From Kryptolebias marmoratus (lineage: Eukaryota > Chordata > Actinopteri > Cyprinodontiformes > Rivulidae): a DNA stretch of 64,000 nucleotides. The position numbers and the translations under genes are program-made. The stretch spans positions 3,614,411-3,678,410 of the forward strand of contig NC_051431.1 of assembly GCF_001649575.2 (NCBI RefSeq), written 5' to 3'. Under the pieces are notes generated by a model. That model searched no databases. It was not told where the DNA came from and saw only the letters and a program-made list of their open reading frames with translations. Positions 54,604-64,000 of the stretch are shown here, in pieces (positions within the stretch are counted from its first letter, which is position 1; every line of letters starts with the position of its first letter).

Positions 54604-54651
54604 AACTCAAATCATCACACTGTAAAATTGCCATATATGTGTAAGATAATT

Positions 54652-55040
54652 AAAGATGTAACATTTCTTAAAGGAATGCATGTCGCCTGCTCTCTTTAAT
54701 GCCTCAATTTAAACTAAAATAATCTTATATGGAGAAATGAGTTGTTTTGTTCAAGCTGTAAATGACATTATGTGAAGTCTCATGTGAAATCTTGTGTTGG
54801 CATGAATTGAGGATGACTCTCAACCAGTCCCGCTGCAACTTTTAGCTCAATATCTCTAAAACTGATTCTAAAATTGATCAATTTTTTTGTGTTTGATGAG
54901 GTCGCTGTAGATGTTCCTCCAATGAGAGTTTCTTTAATATACATTACATTACATCTCATGCTAACAGATAAACAAACACACACAGACACAGGCATAAACA
55001 TTAACACCACTTCGCCTTTGGCAGCGGGCGATAAGTTTTG
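54652..55040 (+). repeat. Family A repeat, near full length
   Basis: AACATTTCTTAAAGGAATGC at the start, GGATGACTCTCAACCAGTCC in the centre, CCTTTGGCAGCGGGCGATAA at the end. The centre is shortened. Confidence 0.8.
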
Positions 55041-55919
55041 GTGTTCATAAGCATGACGGAAACGTGTCTAAACACCTGCATGCTGGAAGTCTGGTGAATA
55101 GTTTCCTTTGAAGGAAGCAAACACAAACACTTCTGACAGCAACGCTTCCTCTGTAGCTTCTCTCTATCTTTGGCGACAAAATAATTCCCCTCAAATTCTC
55201 AGGTAGCTAATAAAACTTGACAGACTAAACTTTTTGTGGAAATCTATATTTGAGTGGAGGAAATGGGGTATTTTTCGTCTGATGGCGATACAGTTTTTCC
55301 CGGACTGAGCCATTAGAAGAAATGCAGCCGCAGTTGTCAGTTGCTGCAGACAACTAAATCACACGTTGTTTTTAACATTTTTTTTCCATTCTCTTCTGAA
55401 CTTTGAGGCTGACAGTCACCACTGTAATCTACGAGTGACACATAGGAGCTTTGATGCTGCTAATGCAACTTTCGTGGTCCTTATTTTACATCCCAGTACA
55501 GCAGGGAGGAGGTCAAACACTCTTCAAACACAAAGACATCTGTATTTTTCTTCTCTACTATGTTGTTTACAGTTATAATCTACATCTGATCAGACTGAGG
55601 TGTGCTTTCAGTGATTTCTCTTTCCTTTGATACTCATATTAAACTAAAACTATATTTATGTAAAATGTTATCTTCACTTCTGCAGGCATTTTCGAAAGCT
55701 TTCAGAGAATTTTCCCATCCAGTCAAAAGGCAACAATGCCCACTTTGGAACAGAGAGGCAGAAAAAGCAAAAATCAGACATGAGTGGAGGTTTATTTTTC
55801 TCTATGATAATATTAAACTCTATTTGTCAAGATAGATACAAAAACCTTGACTTGATCTGTTTCAGAAGTGGGTTTTGGGAGGATATCTAAAAGTGGTGAT
55901 TTTATTTTTCTTATAACCT
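55041..55919. other. No recognised feature
   Basis: Apparently unique sequence. Open frames at 55366-55835 show no protein family. Confidence 0.35.
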
Positions 55920-56320
55920 GACGCCAAAGGCAAGAGGCAATGTTTTTGCTCCTGTTTGTGTTTGTTTGTTTGTCTGTAGCTTTAGCAAAATATCTCATGA
56001 CTCTGTGGACAGATTTTAATGAAACTCTCAGACAATAATTCTTGAGTTGACATCTATAACGGATTAGCTTTTGGAGTCAGCTTGGATCAAGACGGCCGCC
56101 ACAGCAAAGCAATCTTAGCAAACACAAAAATGGCTACAACTCAATGGATTTTGGAGATTTTGAGCTAAAGTTTAGTGCAGTAGTAGCTGAGCATCAGAAT
56201 GTCACTTGCAAGTTTTGACCAAAATGATTATGACTCCATTATTTGTCAGCACAAGTTGATTTTAATTTAAAACTCTAATATGAAATATGCATTTCTTCAA
56301 TGAATGCTATGCTTTTGGTT
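55920..56320 (-). repeat. Family A repeat, full length, minus orientation
   Basis: GACGCCAAAGGCAAGAGGCA, CAAAATATCTCATGACTCTG, AAGACGGCCGCCACAGCAAA, GACCAAAATGATTATGACTC, and the end palindrome GCATTTCTTCAATGAATGC. A good template for the family consensus. Confidence 0.85.
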
Positions 56321-57484
56321 TTTTTTACTGTCACATCAAAATGTCCAGCTCATATCTGGATTACATCAACCCTAACAGATGGAATGCACATTTATAGATG
56401 TTAAAAAATTAGTTCCTGATCCACAGCCGCGTAGCATTTTTATGAAGCTGACAGTACAATCACTGCTGCCACTGATGTGACTGCGAAGCTCACAGATGGA
56501 AGATGAGAGGACGTATTTTGTTGGACTCTTTAGGAGCAATAAACCCAAGAACTTTTCTTTGTGGGGGGACGTACAGACGCACGGTTCAAAAAAACGTCTC
56601 ATTCTCCTTCATATCTGATGATATGAGTCCAATAATAAACAGTGTTTGAGCTCTGGGATGGAACCACGGGGACACATCCCACACACAGCTCAGGGCTGTT
56701 CTCTCACAACACACTCGCTGCTTTGGTATCACGTCCCTTTATTGGGACATCAAAACAGTCACATAAAATGCAGTTAAAACTTTGACAGCTCAGCCTTTTT
56801 GGCTCTTAGTGTTTGGGGACGTGGGGACACAAAGAAAATTCAAAAATGCCAGTGAAGTTTCTGCAGAATTCGCTCCCAGCTGTGTGATTATTGTGCAGAT
56901 CACAAAGGCTAAATGTCTGCAGCTTAAGCTACAGATAATATTGAATATTAAATCTAAAGCATGTCTCCACAGATGAATCGTTTGTATTTTTTTTTCAACA
57001 TCAGCAATGGAAAATGCTTTAAACTGTTTTTTTTTTAAACTTCAGCTCTGTAGGGAGGGCCCTGTGGGAAGCAGCACTGTGGGGCTGGAGGCAGAAGGAC
57101 TACATGATTAGACTGGTGATCTGATAGAAGGTCAGGATCTGTGGTAGGCCAGAGACGAACACAGATGGTATCGGGATCTTTCTGGAGAGCACTGATAGTC
57201 CTCCAAGACTGTGATGTAGAGAGTGACAATCCTGTCACTGCTGCCTCCAACAGATGTTGACAGCTGGAGATAACGGCGAATCGATGACGCGAGCCACGAT
57301 TCAAGCCGCTCTGCTCGGATTCACATTTAAATGTGAATTTAACTGAAACGCCTCTACAATTTACTGTGAAAAAAGAACAAGTTCATGCAAAACGAAATAA
57401 GCCTGTAAATAAGTTCAATTACGGCTTTTTATAAAGTACAACAATTTTAATTCTGTTAATTTAAAATCGATTTTCAGTGCACAA
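56321..57484. other. No recognised feature
   Basis: Unassigned. A GC-richer part at 57040-57310 contains an 89-codon minus-strand open frame with no recognisable family. Confidence 0.3.
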
Positions 57485-57570
57485 GGTAGGTAGGTACATT
57501 TATTTATATAGCACTTTTCAGCACAAGGCAACTCAAAGTGCTTTACAACACAAGAACAAAATTACAGACA
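57485..57570 (-). mobile_element. LINE 3' end fragment
   Basis: Read on the minus strand AGCACTTTGAGTTGCCTTGT, CTATATAAATAAATGTACCT and a (TACC)n tail, the usual 3' end of a fish L2-type LINE. The sequence up to about 57730 may be the adjoining part but has drifted. Confidence 0.6.
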
Positions 57571-57767
57571 AAGTTACAGACAGGTACAAGATACAATGAT
57601 AACTAATTGTCTAAATAAGCTAAGCTAAACCAACAGATCTAAGCATGACTAAATGTACAGAACTAAACCAAGCTAAAACTAAAACTAATGGTACCGAACT
57701 ATCTAAAAGTACCCCAGGCCCGCTATACAGTCGAAGTAAAACCAGATATATCTAAGGCAGAAATAAA

Positions 57768-58160
57768 ATGCCTTTCATGCCAGAGTTTGAAACTAAAACC
57801 ATTTTATTATGAGAAAAGATGGAGTTGTAGTCGTTTTCTTATTGACGTTTTGTGCGATTTCATGTGATTTTGTGTGATGTGTTAGCAGTCAGAGTACACG
57901 TTGTGAATGACTCTCAGCTACTACCGCTCCAAAGTTCACTCCTAACTGTAAAACTGAGTTATGACCATTCCTGTGTTGGCTGATGCCAATTAGCTGCGGC
58001 GTCCATGTTGAATGAGGTTAATCAGTTGAAGATATACATCGAATGATTCATGATTAAAATCTTTTCACTGCTTCATGAGATATTTTGCTAACACACACAC
58101 ACATGGGCAAAAACATTACTGCCTTTTTACCTTCAGCGATGGACGATAAATATCAAGAGG
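57768..58160 (+). repeat. Family A repeat, near full length
   Basis: GCCTTTCATGCCAGAGTTTG, ACTCTCAGCTACTACCGCTC, GCGGCGTCCATGTTGAATGA, GCTTCATGAGATATTTTGCT, an AC run at 58090-58103 and GCGATGGACGATAAATATCA. Confidence 0.85.
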
Positions 58161-59116
58161 ATGTTTGGAGCAGTTGGGTGAAAACGGTTTGATTATTTTA
58201 GACTTAGTTAACAGACTGATAATGGCCAAAAAAAAAAAAAGATTTAATCTGTAAAAAAAATAAATAAAGGATTTTATATATAAAAGCAATGACATAATGT
58301 ACCACCAAATAGGTAAAATATAGGGTAATGTTGAAACATAAATACAAATAACTACTAATTTAATTCATTTTGTTTGCAGATTTTTACCCTTTATGTATAC
58401 ATGCATGCTTTTATTTTGAAATAAGGCAGTGACACTATTTCGAACTGTGGTATTTCTTTTACATTTGCTTTTTTTACTCCAGTTTCTGCTCTGAGGCAAT
58501 TATTACCCTTGTAAATACAACACTAACCTGTTTCTTTTTTAAAATGCATCACACTGAGTTGGAAGGATTTACTTCAAATTTAAATTAGATTGCGTTAGAT
58601 TAATTGGACTGAGTTGCGCCGTATTCAGCAGAGTGAATTGGATCAAACTGGACTGAAAGTTTGCACTGAATCTGTTTAGTTTTTTTCTGTCCTTGTATGT
58701 AAAAACCTGCGGTTCGTGCATGGATAGTGAAAGAGCGGCGGCATCTATTGTCTGCTCGGATGACGTTTCTGTATTTCTTATATGAGGAGTGAATTGCTTG
58801 CCAACATATCCCTGCTCCACCATCTTCCCCGGGGCGTTTTTCTCACTGCAAAGCTGGCTTTAGCCTCCGCTGACCTGTGTAGTTCTGCAGGGAAGATGGC
58901 GTTAGCCTTGGGAGAAACAAACACACACACAAAAAAACACTCTCTCTTTCTAAGGCTGTCTTTAATAGTTATTCAGGCCTCGTGGGTGTATGTGTCATTT
59001 CCTCTGAGCTTCTGCAAAATGTCTTTAATGCAGCAATACTGCATTTATTTAATCTACGATAGTTCAGACTGAAATCCATCTAAAGGCTGCTAATCCAGGG
59101 AGCTGTGCAAAAAAAA
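58161..59116. other. No recognised feature
   Basis: AT-rich sequence. The open frames at 58569-58823 and 58782-59072 match nothing I know. Confidence 0.35.
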
Positions 59117-59690
59117 TTAAAGGTCTAGCGTTCCTTGAAGCGACATATATCACCCGCCACCTTTCATGACAAAGTTTTAGACTAAGAGTTTTTTTGCAAT
59201 TTTGGGGCAAACCTTAAAGATAATGTTTTGCTTTAGCTCAATATTCATAAAAGTTAGAGACATTTTTGTGCTAGCTAATATGAGTTATCTTAAATTGGAT
59301 TGACTCCAAAAGTTAAACAGCTGTAGGTGTAAATCCAATGATTATTTCCTGAAAGTTTCATTCATAATTAATTAATTTAACTAATCAGAAATCGGTCCAT
59401 TGGTTCATGAGACAAACAGGATTGATGCTAACAGAGAAAGTAAAGATCTTACTCAATTCTCTAGTTCTAAAATATATATGTTGGAGATTTGATTAAGCCA
59501 CTACCTCGCCAAATTTTAGGTCAATATTTGTAAAATTGTCTGAATTACACCCATTTTTACGTATTTTTAAAGACCTTTGGCTTAAATTGGTTGTATCCAA
59601 AAGTTAATCAGTTGTAAATGTACATCCAAGGGTTACTTTCTGCTTGTTTCATTGCTAACAGACAGACACATGAACACACACAGACTGAGG
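59117..59690 (+). repeat. Family A dimer, decayed
   Basis: The first unit starts TCTAGCGTTCCTTGAAGCGA. A second centre begins near CACTACCTCGCCAAATTTTA and the end is TGCTAACAGACAGACACATG. Confidence 0.75.
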
Positions 59691-60576
59691 CCTTTTAATA
59701 AACTTTATTCTAGTATCGGACGCTTTCCAATGTAAAACACTAACTGCTGTTTTTGTCATGATTTTCTGTTTCCTGTAGCCGTGAGATTTCAAAGCACAAT
59801 TCATAAATCTCTTTAGAGACGGTGATAAGAGAACAGGGGTGATATTTTTCAGAAGGTATGAGAGTGATGAGTTATCCTCTGTCTCATCACAGGGGACAGC
59901 TACTTACTTGACTTTGGGAAAGGACGCACAGAAGCGCAGCGGCACCACATGGGACGTCTGGATTTTCACACTTCTCCACACCCGAGTGTAATCGACAGCG
60001 ACAGGCAGTGAGTGACGGCATCAAGCACAAGCCTGAAAACTCAGGTGGACAATGATTCCCCAATCATCACTGTGACTGGAACAGATCGCCGGCCTTGCTG
60101 CGTGGCAATAAGACTTTAGTCACACAAGTTGGACCAGAGTCCTTTCACAGAATATTGTGTCGCTACCAAACGTGTTTACTTTGTTTATCAGGAGATGGCA
60201 GGTTATTTAGGAGATGAGCAACAGCTGCATTGGGATGATAAGGTTTCATGAAAATGGCTCCACATACAATCACTCCCAATAATGAAACATCTCTTTTCAT
60301 ATATCACTTGTGAAGAAGGGTTAACCTGATCAAAGCTGGGAGACACAAACATCATATAAATACTGTGCGTCTATGATGACTTTTTTGGGGGTTTGGTTAC
60401 GATTAAATTGATTATTGAACCAGTAGCTTTTATCTGTTGGAAGTGTTTTACTATCTTTTTGTTTTCCTTAAAGATGTCTGAACATCTACAGCATATATGA
60501 GGTTCTCAGACTTTAGAAATGTCCAAATCTGAACTTTAGATTCGGTCAAAAAGCAACTCCTTTTGAACAAGTTTGT
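59691..60576. other. No recognised feature
   Basis: Mostly unique. The part at 59900-60200 is more GC-balanced and might be conserved. No exon is recognised. Confidence 0.3.
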
Positions 60577-60780
60577 TTAAAACTTACTGTACAAAGTAAG
60601 GTTTTTTTTTCTTCTGGGCTGTAAATGGTGAATGACATTCTTCAGGGGGTCTTGTGAATGTCTTACAGCGTTTGCGGGATTCTCAACCTCCTCCTGTGAG
60701 TCGCAGAGGCACGCACGTTCAATAAAATCTGCGCCACAACTTTTTTCGATATGAGCATCCCCAACCTGTCTCAACAGCAC
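60577..60780 (-). repeat. Unknown coding-like segment, copy 1
   Basis: A 67-codon minus-strand frame containing GADFIERACLCDSQEEVENP and AVRHSQDPLKNVIHHLQP. Family unknown. A diverged relative at 62936-63060 keeps the pattern L-C-(D/N)-S-x-E-E-x-E-N-P in frame. This suggests descent from a real coding sequence, either a mobile element or a small gene family. The composition is Cys- and charged-residue-rich, unlike chance frames here. Confidence 0.4.
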
Positions 60781-61350
60781 AGGGGCTGGATTTTGACACC
60801 TGCATGGGAGCTCTCCCCCTGACAGAAAACCTCTAAGGTAAATGTCCAGGTCTAAAAAACCAGACTGATGATAAATATTATTATTAATCTGCCTATCTTC
60901 ATTTCAAAAGTGCACTCCAGTAGAATAAATCACAGTTGTGGGGGCAGCTGCCAAGGTGGGTACAAAGCAAGCAGAAGCAGGTACGATGTGGGTGGAGGTT
61001 TGCAACAAAACATACAGTTTTGCAATCTGTGCACACAAAAGCAGATCGTGATTTTTCAAAAACTGGCTGCTCAAAATACAACTTTGCAGCTCGCTGGTCG
61101 CTTACTGCAGTACAATATGTTGTCTTGGTCCGGATTGACTTGTCATTTAGTCCAGATTCAGTCTGGAGTCCAGACTTTTCTGTAATTTGTGTGCCTGTGT
61201 GGAAATAAGGGTGTGTTCTCACTTCTTCATTTAAATTTTCCAGCTGTGACTTTCAACAAAATGACTTACTTTTAAATGAAAACAGAGATTTAATGTAATC
61301 TTCCAGTATTTTTCATTTGAGTGCAAAAGTAGAAGGAGCTTGAATTAAAC
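60781..61350. other. No recognised feature
   Basis: Overlapping open frames on both strands at 60868-61222 show no known motif. The even GC content suggests an unlisted repeat. Confidence 0.3.
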
Positions 61351-61357
61351 TTGTTTT

Positions 61358-61676
61358 TCAACCTGGAGAGACTCACACAGAGAAAAGCTGCGATTAAATA
61401 GTTTTATTGGACATGAAAGCATGCAATAAGCTTGGACGAGAAGCTTAGGGTGAGGATGAGAGGCGTCTTCCCCGGGACACTGGTGGTGGAGGTGGGTTGA
61501 AGTTCGGCTGGGGAACAGATGAAACCATGATGGTGGTCCTTTTAAACGAAGGCTTAAGATGGAGGCACGGTCTGGCGTTGATAGGCTGCAGTGGAAGCGC
61601 ATGACGCAGTGATTGGATGATACAGGTGAGGCTGAGGCAGGTCTTCCAGTTTGAAGATACGACTAGGCTCCATTAG
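61358..61676 (-). mobile_element. LTR-like repeat, family C, copy 2
   Basis: Matches 25925-26282 over its whole length with internal indels. On the minus strand: TGGAGCCTAGTCGTATCTTC, TTTAAAAGGACCACCATCAT, CCAATAAAACTATTTAATCG, GTGTGAGTCTCTCCAGGTTG. Both copies share the extra bases TTCAACC at the left edge, so the element end lies beyond the CCAGG. Confidence 0.6.
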
Positions 61677-62339
61677 ATAAAAGCAGTCATAATTATGATG
61701 CCTAAATAAGACTGGTTAGACAAATAAAGAGTGACAGTTATATGAGTGGTTAACAACTTAATAAATGTACTAATGGCTGCAGTCGACTTGACCACCTGGA
61801 GATGTTATTTTCTGTATGTATTAATTGAAAAGCTAACAGGCTAAGACAATAAACAGGTTCAGGCAGAAGTGCAGGAGATGCATCATTTGAGAGGCACAGA
61901 GATTCAATTTTCTCCTGCTTGGCAGAGCATGTCTCTCTCTTCTGTCCTTTCCGCTGTTTACTAGCAGTCGTTGAGCCAAAAGAGGCTGTTGTCACATCTC
62001 TCTCCTGTTACTAGAACATGCAGGATATTATGGCATGGTTAAATCAGAATCCTTGACACTGACCGTGTTCACTTCTGACGGTATGTGAAGCTTCTCTCGT
62101 GTCGTTGTTACGGTCAGTCAAATACAACAGCTAAACGCCAGGTTTGGATGTTTATATGAAGCCAAAGTCAGAAAAAAACATAAAACTGTTCCAATATTCT
62201 TTGGGATCGAAATCTTGGCTCAGATGTGGAATATACTGACAGCTATATCAGTCCGGTGTCTGGAAATTCGTTCATGTTCAGTTGAAGGTTTTAACTTTTC
62301 TTATCTATTATTTATCAATTTTCTTACCAGCTTGTGTCT
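61677..62339. other. No recognised feature
   Basis: Unassigned sequence. Confidence 0.4.
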
Positions 62340-62445
62340 ATTTAGGGTTGTGAGGAGGTGGTGGCTATCTCCAGCGTTCACTGGGCGAAAAGCAGAGCCC
62401 ATCACAAGGCTACCAAAATATGAACCAGACAGACAACGGTACAAA
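62340..62445 (-). mobile_element. SINE body fragment
   Basis: GGTGGCTATCTCCAGCGTTC, ACTGGGCGAAAAGCAGAGCC, CATCACAAGGC and CCAGACAGACAAC correspond to the 3' half of the SINE at 3395-3754, in the same orientation. Confidence 0.6.
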
Positions 62446-62454
62446 CCGAGGAAT

Positions 62455-62528
62455 TACTATTCTCTGAGCTATAGGGAGCCAGTGTAGGGACTTTAAAACC
62501 CGGGTGATGTGCTCTATATTTCTGGTTT
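62455..62528 (-). mobile_element. L2-like LINE fragment (short)
   Basis: About 74 bp almost identical to 1206-1272 (CTGAGCTATAGGGAGCCAGT, GTAGGGACTTTAAAACCCGG, GTGATGTGCTCTAT), from the antisense of the reverse transcriptase C-terminal part. Confidence 0.8.
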
Positions 62529-62935
62529 AAAACACATAAACATAACATATCCATCAATATGTGAGTTCCAAAAAGTAAAGATGGCATTAAGTCATTTAAA
62601 GTCAGAGAAACTGAGCAATAACATCCATTCTGTACCAGCTTAGCGCACTCAAAAGAGTTACAGTTAACTAAGAGCAGCAGAGCGGAAACCCCACTGATCA
62701 ACTAAGTACTTATTAATTTGAAAATATGTACTGCAGTTTCACTCATATTCTTCGCTGTATGAAAATTACATCTCACAGCGCCAGGTTAGTGCACATAATT
62801 GAATGGCAGTAAAAAAAAACACCTGAATTTACATGCCAATCAAGATGTCAAGATTTAGACCAGCAGTAGTTAAAATGGCAAAAACACTAAACTTTTTTTT
62901 TTATTTTTTATAGATATAAAAAAACAGTTCAAACA
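62529..62935. other. No recognised feature
   Basis: Unassigned AT-rich sequence. Confidence 0.4.
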
Positions 62936-63060
62936 ATGTTTGTGAGGGGAGTCTCAAAAGTGTCTCAAAACCTCAACGGGGGATTCTCAGTTTCCTCGTG
63001 TGAGTTGCAGAGGTGTTCAAGAACTGGTGCCACAAAATTTGTAGGGTTTGCAGCAGAATG
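62936..63060 (-). repeat. Unknown coding-like segment, copy 2 (broken)
   Basis: On the minus strand one frame reads NFVAPVLEHLCNSHEETENP then PLRF, a stop, and DTFETPLTNIV. It aligns with the frame at 60577-60780. Nucleotide match is moderate (TGTGGC, CTCTGC, ACTCACA, GAGAATCCC shared in order). Confidence 0.4.
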
Positions 63061-63149
63061 TGAACGAATATTTAGTTGCATAGACATGTTTTCTGAAACA
63101 TCTGACTAATTAATGTTTTATAAAGTCAAACGATAAGTAAAGTTAACCA

Positions 63150-63302
63150 GAATGCAGAACATAGAAACATTATATATATACATTGTTATACATTATATGT
63201 GTATAGTTTTTTTTTGTATCTTTCACCATTTCCGGTATTGAGCTCCAGTAACGTTTGTTACTGATTGTGGGATCAATAAAGTTTTATCTTATCTTATCTT
63301 AA
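63150..63302 (+). mobile_element. LINE 3' tail with (TCTTA)n
   Basis: GATTGTGGGATCAATAAAGT then TTATCTTATCTTATCTTA is the typical 3' end of a fish LINE with AATAAA and a pentamer tail. No coding sequence remains. Confidence 0.55.
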
Positions 63303-63640
63303 AAATACATATATATTCAAGAGCAGTGGACCTCAAGTGATATGACAGATTTAGTATTTTACTATGAATCGAATAAAATGTATTGATAAAAATTGGCCAT
63401 ACTAAAATTCAAGAAAAGAAAATATATGTTTTTAAAGTTCAAAAGAGAAAAATACAAAACAATCAGTTCTAAAAAAATAAAATAAAAAAGTAATCACAAT
63501 GTGATCCTAGTCCACACTGAGCGTGATGTAGGAGCAGTTTCCCCCTGAAGTAATCAGAGAACTACACCCTCTGCTAAAAAACAAAAAGCATGTAAACCCC
63601 TCACAGGTTTAAGCCTGCTGGTCGCACAGCTGGCCAGCAA
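63303..63640. other. No recognised feature
   Basis: AT-rich unassigned sequence. Confidence 0.4.
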
Positions 63641-63644
63641 TTTC

Positions 63645-63712
63645 AAAACTACAACCTTTTTTGCTGTAAGGCAGCAAAGCTAACCACTGCACAGCATGCC
63701 ACTTAATTTTAA
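63645..63712 (-). mobile_element. SINE head fragment
   Basis: On the minus strand TGTGCAGTGGTTAGCTTTGC (box-A-like) and TGCCTTACAGCAAAAAAGGT correspond to the tRNA-like head of the SINE at 3395-3754. Confidence 0.55.
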
Positions 63713-63801
63713 CAATTTATTTGCTGTTAGCTTACAACAGGTTACAATCATTTAGATGCAGCAAACGGTCTAAAATCAGCGAATGCGTCTGAAATAGTTT
63801 T

Positions 63802-64000
63802 GTTCATAGGCGCAGGAACCACTGGGGCCAGGGGGCCATTGGCCCCCCCACTTTCCGGCCCTGCCACTGCGCTGCGTGTTCCCACCAGACGGCTGCACAG
63901 ACTGCACGCGACTCTCACAGACTGTGACTAACGTGTCTCTGTGTTTATATAGAGACAGAAGCACAAATAAAACCTACAGCATTGAGATCTGGACCAAATT
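63802..64000. repeat. Possible transposon end, cut by the window edge
   Basis: ATAGGCGCAGGAACCACTGG, GGCCAGGGGGCCATTGGCCC and CCCCACTTTCC resemble a G/C-run terminus of a dispersed fish element. The rest runs off the window, so this cannot be confirmed. Confidence 0.3.

Larger units (their letters stand above)
53123..54619 (-). mobile_element. Solo-LTR-like element, family B, carrying two nested LINEs
   Basis: Outer ends TGTTATACGAG (53123) and ATCATCACA (54619) show TG...CA and are flanked by an exact 5-bp duplication CTGTA (53118-53122, 54620-54624). The LTR itself consists of 53123-53296, 53744-53996 and 54616-54619, about 431 bp, close to the 424 bp of 49675-50098. It shares GCGAACCCA, CAGACTTATTTTAGAG and GATGGGCGTGGCAGGC with that copy. 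Two LINE insertions (53297-53730 and 53997-54603) have split it. Confidence 0.8.

Overview
This window looks like non-coding DNA from a ray-finned fish. It is AT-rich and dense with short degraded interspersed repeats. The repeat types are typical of teleosts: Rex3-like and L2-like LINEs, Tc1/mariner, hAT miniature elements, solo-LTR-like elements and tRNA-type SINE relics. A killifish-like (cyprinodontiform) source is my impression only, from the most abundant repeat. Three assembly gaps are present (13481-14039, 35124-35383, 54214-54422). I found no complete host protein-coding gene, no RNA gene, no CRISPR array and no operon. Almost all open reading frames over 60 codons are chance or lie inside repeats.

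Layout. 1-5 kb: an L2-like LINE 3' part, a broken Tc1 transposase, and a knot of SINE pieces around a LINE 3' end joined to a decayed histone H3 copy. 5-12 kb: copies of an unclassified ~400 bp repeat (called family A here), two hAT miniature elements, a telomere-like segment and a 5'-truncated Rex3 copy. 12.6-14.3 kb: an LTR-like element carrying a 24-bp minisatellite with higher-order structure, broken by a gap. 14-30 kb: LINE relics, solo-LTR-like elements with short target duplications, three more hAT miniature elements, many family A copies, and several repeat-free blocks that could be conserved non-coding elements. 30-39 kb: two further LTR-like elements (one split by a hAT-like insertion), an AGCTAAAA tandem array with a perfect palindrome, and a Rex3 copy split by another element. 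39-50 kb: an internally deleted Tc1/mariner element, long stretches of apparently unique sequence, and a solo-LTR inside a family A dimer. 50-55 kb: a candidate terminal exon on the minus strand (50591-50749), a decayed Rex3 copy, and a three-level nest (solo-LTR containing a LINE and a Rex3 copy, each with its own target duplication). 55-64 kb: more family A copies, a second copy of one LTR-like family, and two diverged copies of an unknown coding-like segment.

No genes can be shown to work together here. The main information is insertion history, read from target-site duplications, plus a few candidate functional pieces: the terminal exon and the repeat-free blocks. Their function cannot be settled without a genome comparison.
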